A DNA stretch of 64,000 nucleotides from Opitutaceae bacterium EW11 (GTDB taxonomy: Bacteria > Verrucomicrobiota > Verrucomicrobiia > Opitutales > Opitutaceae). The notes below the pieces were generated by a model that worked only from the letters and a program-made list of their open reading frames with translations, made no database searches and had not been told where the DNA came from. Position numbers and translations under genes: made by a program. Positions 1 through 7,729 of the stretch are shown in pieces (the stretch's first letter is position 1; every line of letters starts with the position of its first letter). The stretch spans positions 105,749 to 169,748 of the forward strand of contig QAYY01000020.1 in assembly GCA_003054665.1 (NCBI GenBank). Reading direction: 5' to 3'.

Positions 1-729
1 ATGTTTCTCTGGAGCTGGCTGGTGTACCTGCTGATCGTGGGCGGCTGGCAGGCGTACCGGTACTACGAGCGGTATCGGCTCGGTGAGCTGCAGATGGAGC
101 GGCTGGAACGCCAGTACTCCGAAGCGCGCCTGAACGCGTTGCGCGCCCAGCTCGATCCGCACTTCCTGTTCAACGCCCTCAACACCATCTCGTCGCAGGT
201 GGAACGGGATCCCCGGCTGGCCCGGGAGATGATCGGCCACCTCGGCGACCTGTTGCGGCTCTCGCTCGATTCGAGGGACAAGCGACTGGTCACGCTGGAG
301 GAGGAGCTTGTTTTCCTCGACCACTACGTCGCTATCCAGCGGATACGGTTCGGGGACAAGCTGCGCGTAGAGGTTTCCGCCGGTCCGGAAGCGCGCTCCG
401 CCCTGGTGCCGGGACTGCTGCTTCAGCCCCTGGTCGAAAACGCGATCCGCCATGGCTTCTCCCGACGACCGTCCGGAGGGAAAGTCACGATCGAGGCGCG
501 GTGCGCCCAGGGCGCCCTCGAGATCGCCGTCCTCGACGACGGCGCGGGCCTGCCCTCCGACTGGGATCTCACGCGTTCCTCCGGCGTGGGGCTGTCGGCG
601 ACCCGTGAGCGGGTCCTCGCCTCGCCGCCGGCCGGAGCGGGCCGTTTCGAGATTGGTCCGCGCGAGGGCGGCGGCACGGCCGTCCGAATGGTGTTGCCAT
701 TGGTCGACGCGAAAACCGCCGCCGCATGA
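1..729 (+). CDS. LytS/YehU-type sensor histidine kinase, probably 5'-truncated by the window edge
   Basis: This is a membrane-anchored sensor kinase that would phosphorylate the LytTR regulator encoded just downstream. A hydrophobic segment lies at residues 2-17. It is followed by the His_kinase motif LDPHFLFNALNT with the phospho-acceptor His at about residue 54. An HHATPase domain follows with an N-box (LVENAIRHG, about 144), a G1 box (DDGAGLP) and a G2 box (SGVGLSATRERV). Family members usually have several more transmembrane helices before the kinase core. The visible ATG is the first codon of the window, so the real start probably lies upstream. The stop overlaps the next start by 4 bases (ATGA), which indicates translational coupling of the pair. 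The input signal is unknown. Confidence 0.88.
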   Translation: MFLWSWLVYLLIVGGWQAYRYYERYRLGELQMERLERQYSEARLNALRAQLDPHFLFNALNTISSQVERDPRLAREMIGHLGDLLRLSLDSRDKRLVTLEEELVFLDHYVAIQRIRFGDKLRVEVSAGPEARSALVPGLLLQPLVENAIRHGFSRRPSGGKVTIEARCAQGALEIAVLDDGAGLPSDWDLTRSSGVGLSATRERVLASPPAGAGRFEIGPREGGGTAVRMVLPLVDAKTAAA

Positions 730-1511
730 AGGTCCCCTCCCCGAAATCGATCCGCGTGCTCGTTGTCGACGACGAACAGCCGGCGCGCCAACGCCTGCTG
801 GACCTCCTTCGCAAGGACGCGCGGGTCGGCTGTATCCACGAAGCGGAGAACGGCCTCGCGGCGGTTGACGCGATCCGCGACGAGAAGCCGGACCTGGTTT
901 TTCTCGATATCCAGATGCCGGGACTCGACGGCTGGGGAACGCTGGCGGAAGTCGGAGCCGACCAGATGCCGCTCACGATTTTCGTCACCGCTTACGACCG
1001 GCACGCCATCCGCGCCTTCGAGGCGAACGCCCTGGACTACCTGCCCAAACCGTACAGCGACGAGCGTTTCGCCGCGGCGCTGGCGCGCGCCCACGAGCGC
1101 CTGGCGGACGACCAATACCGCGATTTCGGCCAGCAGGTTTTCCAGATGATGGCGCGCGAACCCGCAGCGGACGCCTTTCTCGACCGCATCGTCGTGAAGT
1201 CGGGCGCAACCACCCGGCTGCTCCCCGTCGCGGAGATCGACTGGATCGAATCGTCGGGCGTCTACGTCAATCTCCACACCGGGAGCAAAACCCACCTCCA
1301 CCGCACGTCGCTGCAGGAACTTGCGGGGAGACTGGATCCGACGCGGTTCGTCCGCGTTCACCGCTCCGCGATCGTCAACCTCGCGAGCATCCTGCACCTC
1401 GTCTCCCTGTCGCACGGCGAGTTCGAGCTGGTGCTGAAAAACGGCGCCCGGACTCGGGTGAGCCGGAGCTACCGCGCAGAGTTGGAGAAGCGATTGGGCC
1501 AGTCGCTGTAG
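726..1511 (+). CDS. LytTR-family response regulator
   Basis: This 261-residue response regulator is the partner of the upstream LytS-type kinase. The receiver domain spans about residues 9-125, with the acidic pair DDE at 15-17, the phospho-acceptor Asp61 in FLDIQMPG, and a conserved Lys in the LPKPY stretch. The LytTR DNA-binding domain spans about residues 155-258 and includes the typical segments VAEIDWIES and FVRVHRSAIVN. LytTR proteins bind paired direct repeats in promoters. I did not find an obvious target next to the pair. The gene overlaps the kinase by 4 bases, so the two form an operon. Assignment to the LytR/AlgR class is secure; the regulon is unknown. Confidence 0.93.
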   Translation: MKVPSPKSIRVLVVDDEQPARQRLLDLLRKDARVGCIHEAENGLAAVDAIRDEKPDLVFLDIQMPGLDGWGTLAEVGADQMPLTIFVTAYDRHAIRAFEANALDYLPKPYSDERFAAALARAHERLADDQYRDFGQQVFQMMAREPAADAFLDRIVVKSGATTRLLPVAEIDWIESSGVYVNLHTGSKTHLHRTSLQELAGRLDPTRFVRVHRSAIVNLASILHLVSLSHGEFELVLKNGARTRVSRSYRAELEKRLGQSL

Positions 1512-1544
1512 CGCGGGGCGCGCCGCCGTGCGTGCCTTTTCTCT

Positions 1545-1567
1545 GGGAGCGCGGGTCGCTGGCCCGC
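1545..1567 (+). repeat. Dispersed palindromic repeat, family Z, copy 1
   Basis: A 23-base unit begins GGGAGCGCGGG and ends GGCCCGC. It can fold into a short GC-rich hairpin. It matches 6656-6678 at 21 of 23 positions. It lies in the gap between two convergent genes, the LytTR regulator and the DoxX-like protein, which is the typical place for a REP-like element. Confidence 0.6.
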
Positions 1568-1599
1568 AATCCAATCCAGGCAGGCGGGACGCCTCAGGT

Positions 1600-2379
1600 T
1601 CATTCGTTGCTCGAACTCGCCCGCGCAGCGAGGATCCAACCCAGCCCGGCGAAGGCGAGGGCCTCGAACACGGCCGTGGTCTCGTTGGCGTTTCGGATCG
1701 TGAGAGCGCGAGGGATGTGGACGAGAAAAACCCAGAGGAAAATCATCCATCCGGTGAGAGCCGCAGCGAGCCGCCGTGTCGGCGGAATCATCAGACCCAC
1801 GCCTCCGGCGATCAGCGCCACGGCGGCGAAATACGTCCAGAAGCGCGGGCCCGGAATCCAGGACGGCACCAGCGTCTGCACGAACTGCCACCAGAGGAAG
1901 TGCTGGATTCCGCAGAGCACGAGAAACGCGGCGAAAAAGAAGCGCGCCGCCCAGTCCAGCGCCGGCGCACCCGCCCAGCGATCCAGCGCGTCGCCCGAGC
2001 GCGCAAGACCAGCCGTCGCGAGTCCGACAGCGCAAAACGTCAGCGCCTTCCCGGCGCTGGTCCACTCGCCGCCCCAGGCGCCCGCGGCGCGCGCGATCGG
2101 AAGGTGTAACAGGACAAAGGATACAAGACAGCTCAGGGCGAAGCCGAGCGAGACGGCGGTCAGCCTGACCCTCAACGCCACGCAAACGGCGATCGCGAGC
2201 AGTAGGATTCCGACCAGGGGCGAAAGCCCCGGCGGGAGCGGCCCCCAGGGGGAAACGGGAGGGACGAGACGCGTGACGAACCGGCCGAGGATGAGGTGCT
2301 GGAGCCCAAACGCGGCGAGCGCGACGGCGAAAAACAGCCGGCCGATGACGGCGAGCCGCGGGGAAAAGACAGAGAGCAT
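1600..2379 (-). CDS. DoxX-like integral membrane protein
   Basis: This 259-residue, very hydrophobic protein has about seven to eight predicted membrane segments. Two halves look alike: each carries an AAFGLQHL- or LCGIQHF-type segment followed by a small-residue-rich helix. This resembles DoxX/SURF4-like membrane proteins. I chose the ATG at 2379 because a GAGGAG lies about 12 bases upstream of it; a GTG at 2406 would add nine residues. No catalytic motif is visible and the function is unknown. It is convergent with the LytTR gene and appears to be transcribed alone. Confidence 0.65.
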   Translation of the reverse strand: MLSVFSPRLAVIGRLFFAVALAAFGLQHLILGRFVTRLVPPVSPWGPLPPGLSPLVGILLLAIAVCVALRVRLTAVSLGFALSCLVSFVLLHLPIARAAGAWGGEWTSAGKALTFCAVGLATAGLARSGDALDRWAGAPALDWAARFFFAAFLVLCGIQHFLWWQFVQTLVPSWIPGPRFWTYFAAVALIAGGVGLMIPPTRRLAAALTGWMIFLWVFLVHIPRALTIRNANETTAVFEALAFAGLGWILAARASSSNE

Positions 2380-2521
2380 GGTTGTGTGTGGCTCCTCGTC
2401 CAACACCTCCCGCCCCGCGAATCCTTCAACTCATACCGAGGGGCCGAAAAACGATCTTCGGCCGGGCGCTTGTCTTCTGTTTCCCAGCGCACCTGCGCCT
2501 CTCGTCCACGAGCGCGCTCGC

Positions 2522-2550
2522 AAAAAAGCAGGGACCGTGCGGGTCCCTGC
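2522..2550 (-). terminator. Rho-independent terminator of the small secreted-protein gene
   Basis: A perfect 9-bp stem is formed by GCAGGGACC (2528-2536) and GGTCCCTGC (2542-2550) around a 5-base loop. On the minus strand it is followed directly by six T residues (2527-2522). It begins 29 bases after the stop codon at 2579. Confidence 0.9.
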
Positions 2551-2578
2551 CGGTTTGGGCGGAAGAATCAGCAGGGTG

Positions 2579-2944
2579 TCACCAGCCGATCCAGAGCATC
2601 GCGGAGGCGGAGTCGTAACCTGGATACGAGCCGTACGCCGCGAGGTAATAATAGGTGTCCGCCGCGTAGGAGGTGGAGTTCACGTCGTAGTAGTGGGCTC
2701 CTCCGGAAGCCCACTGGTTCACGCCGATGGCTCCGCCGATCATCACGTTGGCCGAGCCGCCTGGTCCGGAGGCGACAACATCCCACTCGTAGTTCGCGCC
2801 GGCGGGAACGCCGTAGATGTAGCCCTCCGCCTTCGGCGTGCCTCCGTAGTTCACGCTCACGTAGATGTTGTCGGCGAACGCGGTCGAAGCCAGAAGGCCA
2901 AGGGCCAGGGCAACGCCACGGAACGAGAGACTTACTCTTTTCAT
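2579..2944 (-). CDS. Small secreted protein of unknown function
   Basis: This 121-residue protein begins MKRVSLSFRGVALALGLLAS and has a clear signal peptide cleaved near TAFA-D (about residue 25). The mature part is rich in Gly, Tyr, Ala and Ser and has no cysteine. It includes NIYVSVNYGG near the start, YYYLAAYGSYPGYDS further on, and ends LWIGW. I do not recognise a family. The open frame extends upstream to 3073, but the ATG at 2944 directly precedes the signal peptide and is the sensible start. It is monocistronic, with a strong terminator right after it. An extracellular or cell-surface location is inferred from the signal peptide only. Confidence 0.7.
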   Translation of the reverse strand: MKRVSLSFRGVALALGLLASTAFADNIYVSVNYGGTPKAEGYIYGVPAGANYEWDVVASGPGGSANVMIGGAIGVNQWASGGAHYYDVNSTSYAADTYYYLAAYGSYPGYDSASAMLWIGW

Positions 2945-3096
2945 GGGTATTTTGTTTTGGGTTTCCGCGCGGCACACGATCCCTGCGACGTTCAGCCTTG
3001 GATGAGCTGGGGTACCGCCCGCCACAGTTCGCCGCGCGCCCGAAGACGGAGCCCGGGCTGCGCTTCGGGTCAACCGGCGGCTGGCTCTGATTATTG

Positions 3097-3113
3097 AGCC
3101 GCCCGAGGCGGCT
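3097..3113 (-). terminator. Short hairpin after the permease gene, possible weak terminator
   Basis: AGCCGCC (3097-3103) and GGCGGCT (3107-3113) form a perfect 7-bp stem 13 bases beyond the permease stop on the minus strand. The minus-strand sequence that follows is AT-rich (CAATAATC) but has no T run. Confidence 0.35.
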
Positions 3114-3125
3114 GCACCGCGCGCC

Positions 3126-5825
3126 TCACTCGGACCGCAGCGCGATCAGCGGGTCCACGCGGGAGGCGCGGCGCGCGGGAAACCAGGCGGCCGCACAGAC
3201 GATCCCGACGAGCAGCGCTGCGCCGGCGACGAGGGTCAAAGGGTCGGACGCGCTCACGCCGTAGAGTTGATTCCGGATCAGGCGCGCCAATCCCAACGCC
3301 GCAGGCAAGCCGACAGCCATGCCCGCCAGCGCCAGCCAGAGTGCCTCGCGCAAGACCGGCCAGGCGATTTCTCTCCGGGTGGCGCCGAGCGCCATCCGCA
3401 CGCCGATCTCGCCGGTGCGACGGGCGACGTTGTAGGCCATCAGTCCATACAGGCCCACGCAGGCGAGGAGCAAAGCGAGCGCAGCCAGACCGCTGCACAA
3501 CCCGGCGAACAATCGATCCACCAACGTGGATTCTCGCACCAGATGCTCCTGGGTGCGGACGTTGGACAACGGCAGGCCCGGACGGAGCGTCGCGATTTCT
3601 TTTCGGACCGCGGGCACCAGGGACATCGGCGGGAGAGCGGTGCGGACGACAAAATGCATCGCTCGTTGCTCCTGTTGACGGGAACTGAAACACATCAACC
3701 GCGGAACCTCCTCGCGAAGGCTGTCGTATTTCGTGTCGCGGCAGACGCCGACGATCGTGATGGGGCGAGCAGGACTGCCCGCCAGACTGAAGGTGCGACC
3801 GACCGGATCTTCCCCGGGAAAATACTCGCGGGCGAATCGCTCGTTGACGACGACCACCGGAAGGCTGCCCGCAGCGTCGGTCTCCGCGATTTCTCGACCG
3901 AGGAGAATCGGGATGCCCATCGTCTTGAAAAAGCCGTCGCTCACCTGGAGTTGGTAGGTTTCGCGCGCGCCGCCCCGCTTCGCAGGTCGTCCGGGCAACA
4001 CGATCTCGGTCGAACTCGATGCGCCCGAGATCAACGCCACATCGCTCAGCGCGACGGAGCGCACGCCGGGAATCCCGGCAATCGCCCGACGCGCGTTGTC
4101 GTAAAACGGCTGTAGCTCCGGTCCCGACATCCCCGCCTGGCTGGGCGCCACGCGAAAGAGCAGGATGTTCTCCGGACGGAACCCGAGATCCACGCGAACC
4201 AGGTTGGAAAACGTGCGAATCAAAAGCCCGGCGCCAAACACGAGCAGGAGCGAAAGCCCGATCTGCACGGAAACCAGCATCCGGCCCAACCGGAGTCGCG
4301 GAGCCGCCAGGGCCGATCGGCTCTTCAACCCGTCCAGCGGCGCGACGTTCCCGGCGCGAAGGGCGGGCACGAGCCCAAACAAAAGTGCGGTGAGCAGGGC
4401 CAGTCCGAGCGTGAACACGAGCACCCGGAAATCGGTGTGCACGTCGATCCGAAAACCCTCCAGCTGCGCGACGACGCTCCGCAGCAGGACCTTTTTCCCC
4501 CACGCGGCGAGCAAGAGTCCGACGACCGCGGAGGACAATCCGAGCACAAGACTCTCCGTCAGCGCCTGCGCGATCAGTCGCGCCCGGCCGGCACCGATCG
4601 CCGCCCGGATGGCAAACTCCTGCTGGCGCGCCGCACCTCGCGCCAAAAGAAGGCCGGCCACGTTTGCACAGGCGATCGCCATCACGAGCGCCACAACGCC
4701 CAGCAGCGCGAAGAGCGGCATGGCCATGCGCTGACGCAGCCGGTGGGCCGCTCCTTTCGAGCCGTCCTCCAGCGCAATTCCCGGCTCGCCCATCTTGGTC
4801 GTCGAGCCGGAGAGGAGCTGTCGAAAGACGGCCTCCATTCGGGCCCGAAGCTGCTGCTCATCCGTCCCGGGGCCGACGCGCACCATGATCTGCATCCACC
4901 AGTTATTGGCGGAGGCGATCGGTCGATTCGCCAGGATGAGAGGCTGGGCGGCGAACGTGATATAGGCGTCCGCCATGTCGCCGGGCATCGGGCCGATGTA
5001 GTCTCGCGGCAATACACCGACGATGGTGAACGCGCTCTGGTTCAGCGTAAGCGTCTGCCCGATCGCGGAGGGATCCTGTCCAAACCGGCGCTCCCAAAAA
5101 CTGTGCGTGATCACCACCGCGGGCGCGGCTCCGGGCCGCTCGTCTTCCATCAGCAGCGGACGCCCGAGGAGCATCGACGCTCCGTAGTCGGCGAAGAAAT
5201 TCCCCGACACCATCAGCACGCTGGAGACGGACGCGTCGCCGCGAGCGAACGTCGTCACGCGGGGGATCGGAAAGAGCCCGAAGACTTGAGCGCTGTCCGC
5301 CAGCCGCTCCCGCATTTCGCGAAACACCGGATACGGAAACGAACTGCCCACCTCCAGACGCCCGCGCTTTCCGATCGGCTCCATGCCGCTGTAGTTGTTC
5401 AGGACCACATCGCTTCCCATCCAGTTGACGAGCCGCAGCTCCTGCGGGGCGCGAACGGGAAGGGAGCGCAGCAGCACGCCGTTGAGAATGGAAAAGATCG
5501 CCGTGCCGGCGCCGATTCCCAGACCGAGCGATAGGATCGCGACCGCAGTGAAGCCGGGCGAACGGGCGAGTCCGCGAAGCGCGAACTGCGTGTCTCTGCG
5601 CAGATGGTCCACCCACGCGCCCCACCGCTGGGCCCGCGCGACCTCCTTCGCTTGATCGACTCCGCCAAAACGCCGGAGCGCCGCGTGGCGTGCATCGGTG
5701 GGCGACATGCCCGCCTCGACATTCTCCTGCGTGCGGTGCTCGAGGTGGAGCCGCATCTCCTCGGCCATCTCGGCCTCAAAGCGATCGCGCCGGAACGGTG
5801 CCAGCAAACGGTTGAACCAGTTCAT
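3126..5825 (-). CDS. ADOP-family ABC transporter permease (MacB/FtsX-like, duplicated)
   Basis: This 899-residue protein matches the duplicated orphan permease type. Residues 1-60 form the soluble N-terminal segment typical of the family (NWFNRLLAPFRRDRFEAEM). A first membrane helix lies near 95-117, then a MacB-type periplasmic domain to about 340, then an FtsX block of three helices (about 375-510). A second periplasmic domain and a second FtsX block follow, with the segment TGEIGVRMALGAT near the end. No ATPase gene is adjacent. That is usual for this family, whose transported substrate is generally unknown. The padR gene 139 bases upstream on the same strand is the typical partner, so the two are probably one operon under PadR control. 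Confidence 0.9.
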   Translation of the reverse strand: MNWFNRLLAPFRRDRFEAEMAEEMRLHLEHRTQENVEAGMSPTDARHAALRRFGGVDQAKEVARAQRWGAWVDHLRRDTQFALRGLARSPGFTAVAILSLGLGIGAGTAIFSILNGVLLRSLPVRAPQELRLVNWMGSDVVLNNYSGMEPIGKRGRLEVGSSFPYPVFREMRERLADSAQVFGLFPIPRVTTFARGDASVSSVLMVSGNFFADYGASMLLGRPLLMEDERPGAAPAVVITHSFWERRFGQDPSAIGQTLTLNQSAFTIVGVLPRDYIGPMPGDMADAYITFAAQPLILANRPIASANNWWMQIMVRVGPGTDEQQLRARMEAVFRQLLSGSTTKMGEPGIALEDGSKGAAHRLRQRMAMPLFALLGVVALVMAIACANVAGLLLARGAARQQEFAIRAAIGAGRARLIAQALTESLVLGLSSAVVGLLLAAWGKKVLLRSVVAQLEGFRIDVHTDFRVLVFTLGLALLTALLFGLVPALRAGNVAPLDGLKSRSALAAPRLRLGRMLVSVQIGLSLLLVFGAGLLIRTFSNLVRVDLGFRPENILLFRVAPSQAGMSGPELQPFYDNARRAIAGIPGVRSVALSDVALISGASSSTEIVLPGRPAKRGGARETYQLQVSDGFFKTMGIPILLGREIAETDAAGSLPVVVVNERFAREYFPGEDPVGRTFSLAGSPARPITIVGVCRDTKYDSLREEVPRLMCFSSRQQEQRAMHFVVRTALPPMSLVPAVRKEIATLRPGLPLSNVRTQEHLVRESTLVDRLFAGLCSGLAALALLLACVGLYGLMAYNVARRTGEIGVRMALGATRREIAWPVLREALWLALAGMAVGLPAALGLARLIRNQLYGVSASDPLTLVAGAALLVGIVCAAAWFPARRASRVDPLIALRSE

Positions 5826-5964
5826 GTGAGTGATGTGGAGCGCCCGGCCTGCGCGCGCTCCGAGGTTGCGGCCTCTCGCGCCCTGCGCGCGGGGCCGACG
5901 CTGCCCGGCTTTCCGGTTTTCGAATCCGCAGACATCTGCTTTCTCCCGCTTCCCTCCGCGGCGG

Positions 5965-6303
5965 TCAGGCCAGGCGCATGATCGCGCCGATCGCCCCGAC
6001 GAGGCGGTCCCAAGTTTCGGCCTCGACTTCCAGCTGACGCCGGCCGGCCTTCGTCAGGCGGTAGAACTTCGCCTTCCGGTTGTTTTCGGAGACGCCCCAT
6101 TCGGATTCGATCCAGCCCTGCTGCTGCAGGCGGTAGAGCGCAGGGTAGAGCGAGCCCTCGCCCACGCTGAGCACGCTTTTTGAAAGCTGCTCGATCCGGT
6201 CCGCGATCCCCCAGCCGTGCATCTCGCCGCGGCTCAGCACGCGGAGGATGAGCATATCGAGCGTTCCTTGAAGTAAGTCTGTTTTGAAATCGTCCTTGGC
6301 CAT
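5965..6303 (-). CDS. PadR-family transcriptional repressor
   Basis: This 112-residue winged-helix regulator begins MAKDDFKTDLLQGTLDMLIL, the classic PadR start. The recognition region HGWGIADRI and the wing VGEGSLYPALYRLQQQGW follow. The C-terminal helix used for dimerisation ends at IMRLA. An ATG at 6318 would add five residues, but GGGAGA lies about seven bases before the ATG at 6303, so I use the latter. It precedes the ADOP permease and presumably represses both genes. Two palindromes directly upstream (6312-6362) are candidate operators. Confidence 0.92.
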   Translation of the reverse strand: MAKDDFKTDLLQGTLDMLILRVLSRGEMHGWGIADRIEQLSKSVLSVGEGSLYPALYRLQQQGWIESEWGVSENNRKAKFYRLTKAGRRQLEVEAETWDRLVGAIGAIMRLA

Positions 6304-6311
6304 GCGAGTGT

Positions 6312-6362
6312 CTCCCATCGACGCCCGATGGGAGCACCTCTCCCATCGATTGTCAATGGGAG
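6312..6362 (-). promoter_or_regulatory. Tandem palindromes upstream of padR, candidate PadR operator
   Basis: Two inverted repeats share the half-site CTCCCAT/ATGGGAG. The first pairs CTCCCATCG (6312-6320) with CGATGGGAG (6326-6334). The second pairs CTCCCAT (6340-6346) with ATGGGAG (6356-6362). On the minus strand the second contains TTGACA, a possible -35 element. The first overlaps the padR ribosome binding site. Autoregulation is inferred from the position; the binding protein is not shown. Confidence 0.65.
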
Positions 6363-6372
6363 TGTTGCCTTC

Positions 6373-6412
6373 GCACGCTTGCGGGTGGGTCGGCGCGTCC
6401 CCGCGACGACAC
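6373..6412 (+). repeat. Dispersed repeat, family Y, copy 1
   Basis: A 40-base unit contains CGCTTGCGGGTGGG and ends GCGACGACAC. It matches 20366-20405 at 38 of 40 positions. A minus-strand copy lies at 63886-63921 and a partial inverted copy at 6511-6536. All copies are intergenic. Confidence 0.75.
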
Positions 6413-6510
6413 GTTCACATGGCCCGCGCTGAACCTCGGTTTTGCGCGCAACGCGGGCTCGATTTTTCATCGCGCCGTACGGGCTCTTTGGACCGGAGAC
6501 AAGGGTAACG

Positions 6511-6536
6511 GGTCGCGTCGCGCCACCCGCAAGCGA
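6511..6536 (-). repeat. Partial inverted copy of repeat family Y
   Basis: Read on the minus strand, this segment gives CGCTTGCGGGTGG followed by a diverged CGCGACGCGACC. That is the core of family Y with an internal deletion. It faces copy 1 (6373-6412) in the padR-araC gap. Confidence 0.45.
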
Positions 6537-6584
6537 ATGAACGCGCCTTAATCCGTTGTGGGTCGGGTATCCGCACCGGCGGGT

Positions 6585-6618
6585 TGCGACGTCGCTCTGC
6601 GCGGTGAGGGCACCGCGC
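6585..6618 (+). repeat. Dispersed palindromic repeat, family X, copy 1
   Basis: The unit contains GTCGCTCTGCGCGGTG, then AGGG, then CACCGCGC, which gives a perfect 8-bp stem. A near-identical unit lies at 20333-20364, where it directly precedes a Y unit. Confidence 0.6.
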
Positions 6619-6655
6619 CCACATCGGAGGGAAAGAAGCCGGCGATGATCCGCTG

Positions 6656-6678
6656 GGGAGCGCGGGCCGCCGGCCCGC
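6656..6678 (+). repeat. Dispersed palindromic repeat, family Z, copy 2
   Basis: The unit begins GGGAGCGCGGG and ends GGCCCGC with a perfect 7-bp stem (GCGGGCC / GGCCCGC). It differs from copy 1 at 1545-1567 by two transitions. The padR-araC gap (6304-6768) therefore carries repeats X, Y and Z and no gene that I can see. Confidence 0.6.
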
Positions 6679-6768
6679 GGTCGAAAAGGATGCGGGCGCC
6701 AGCACCGGCTCTCGAGAGGAATCCGTCCGCCTGACGTGACGCGCAGAGGAAGCCGATTTCACTGCCGC

Positions 6769-7665
6769 ATGCGCCGCCTCCGGATTCCGGACTATTCACT
6801 CGACGATTACCTCGATCCTCGGCTCGCCTCGGCCGGACTCTACGTCGGGCGCTTCGAGGACTCGCTGGCCGCGCGCGCCAACCGTGTGCGCATTCATCGC
6901 CACCGGCATTTCGAGCTCTTCCGCCTGAAAGGCGCCGGGAGCCATTTCAACGATTTCGCCGAGCACCCGCTGCGGGACGACTCGCTGGTCGTCGTCCGCC
7001 CGGGCCAGGTGCATGGCTGGCCGGACAGCGGGCAGCTCCGCGGCACGATGATCGGCTTCACCCAGGAGTTCTTCGACGGCGACCGGCCACCGCCGAGCGC
7101 GCTCCAGCGGTACGGATTTCTCCAGGAAGGCCGGCCTGCGAGGGCGCTCGACCCTTCGGCCGCGCGAAATCTGGATGCGGCCTTTGCCGCCATCGCCGCC
7201 GAATTCGACGCACGCCAGCCCGAATGGCACGACGTGATTCGCAGCCACCTCCATATCGTGCTGGTTCAGATCGCACGGATCGCGGCGCAGGATCCCGCGA
7301 GCCTCGCTCCGAAGGGCCGTGCGGCGGAGCTCATCCGCCGGTTTCGGCTGCTGCTGGAGAATCAGTTTCGCACGACGAAATCGGTCGCAGGCTACGCGCG
7401 CCAGCTCGGCGTCACGCCGGGGCACCTCAACGACGTGCTGCGCGAACACACCGGGCAGGCTGCCAGTGAGGTCATCCACGATCGTATTCTCCTGGAGGCG
7501 CGGCGCTGCCTGCTGCACTCGGAGCTGAGCGTTTCGGAGGTGGGTTACGGGCTCGGATACGAGGACCCCTCCTACTTCGCCCGCTTTTTTCGTCGGAGCA
7601 CCGGTCAGTCGCCGATGGCGTTTCGCGCGACACACCGTGAGAAGTGCCGGTTTTCCCGCGATTAG
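6769..7665 (+). CDS. AraC-family transcriptional regulator
   Basis: This 298-residue regulator has an N-terminal cupin-like sensing domain (HRHRHFELFRLKGAGSHF about residue 40; PGQVHGWPDSG about 80). Two helix-turn-helix motifs lie near the C-terminus. The first is SVAGYARQLGVTPGHLNDVL and the second includes VSEVGYGLGYEDPSYFARFF and ends QSPMAFR. I use the ATG at 6769; a GTG at 6736 would add eleven residues and neither start has a strong ribosome binding site. The aldo/keto reductase gene begins 65 bases after the stop on the same strand, which makes it the most likely target. The effector is unknown. Confidence 0.9.
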   Translation: MRRLRIPDYSLDDYLDPRLASAGLYVGRFEDSLAARANRVRIHRHRHFELFRLKGAGSHFNDFAEHPLRDDSLVVVRPGQVHGWPDSGQLRGTMIGFTQEFFDGDRPPPSALQRYGFLQEGRPARALDPSAARNLDAAFAAIAAEFDARQPEWHDVIRSHLHIVLVQIARIAAQDPASLAPKGRAAELIRRFRLLLENQFRTTKSVAGYARQLGVTPGHLNDVLREHTGQAASEVIHDRILLEARRCLLHSELSVSEVGYGLGYEDPSYFARFFRRSTGQSPMAFRATHREKCRFSRD

Positions 7666-7729
7666 TGCCGGGAGTGCCCGTTGCGGGACGGTGAGCCTCG
7701 AGGACGGTGCCGCCTCACTCAAAACGCAC

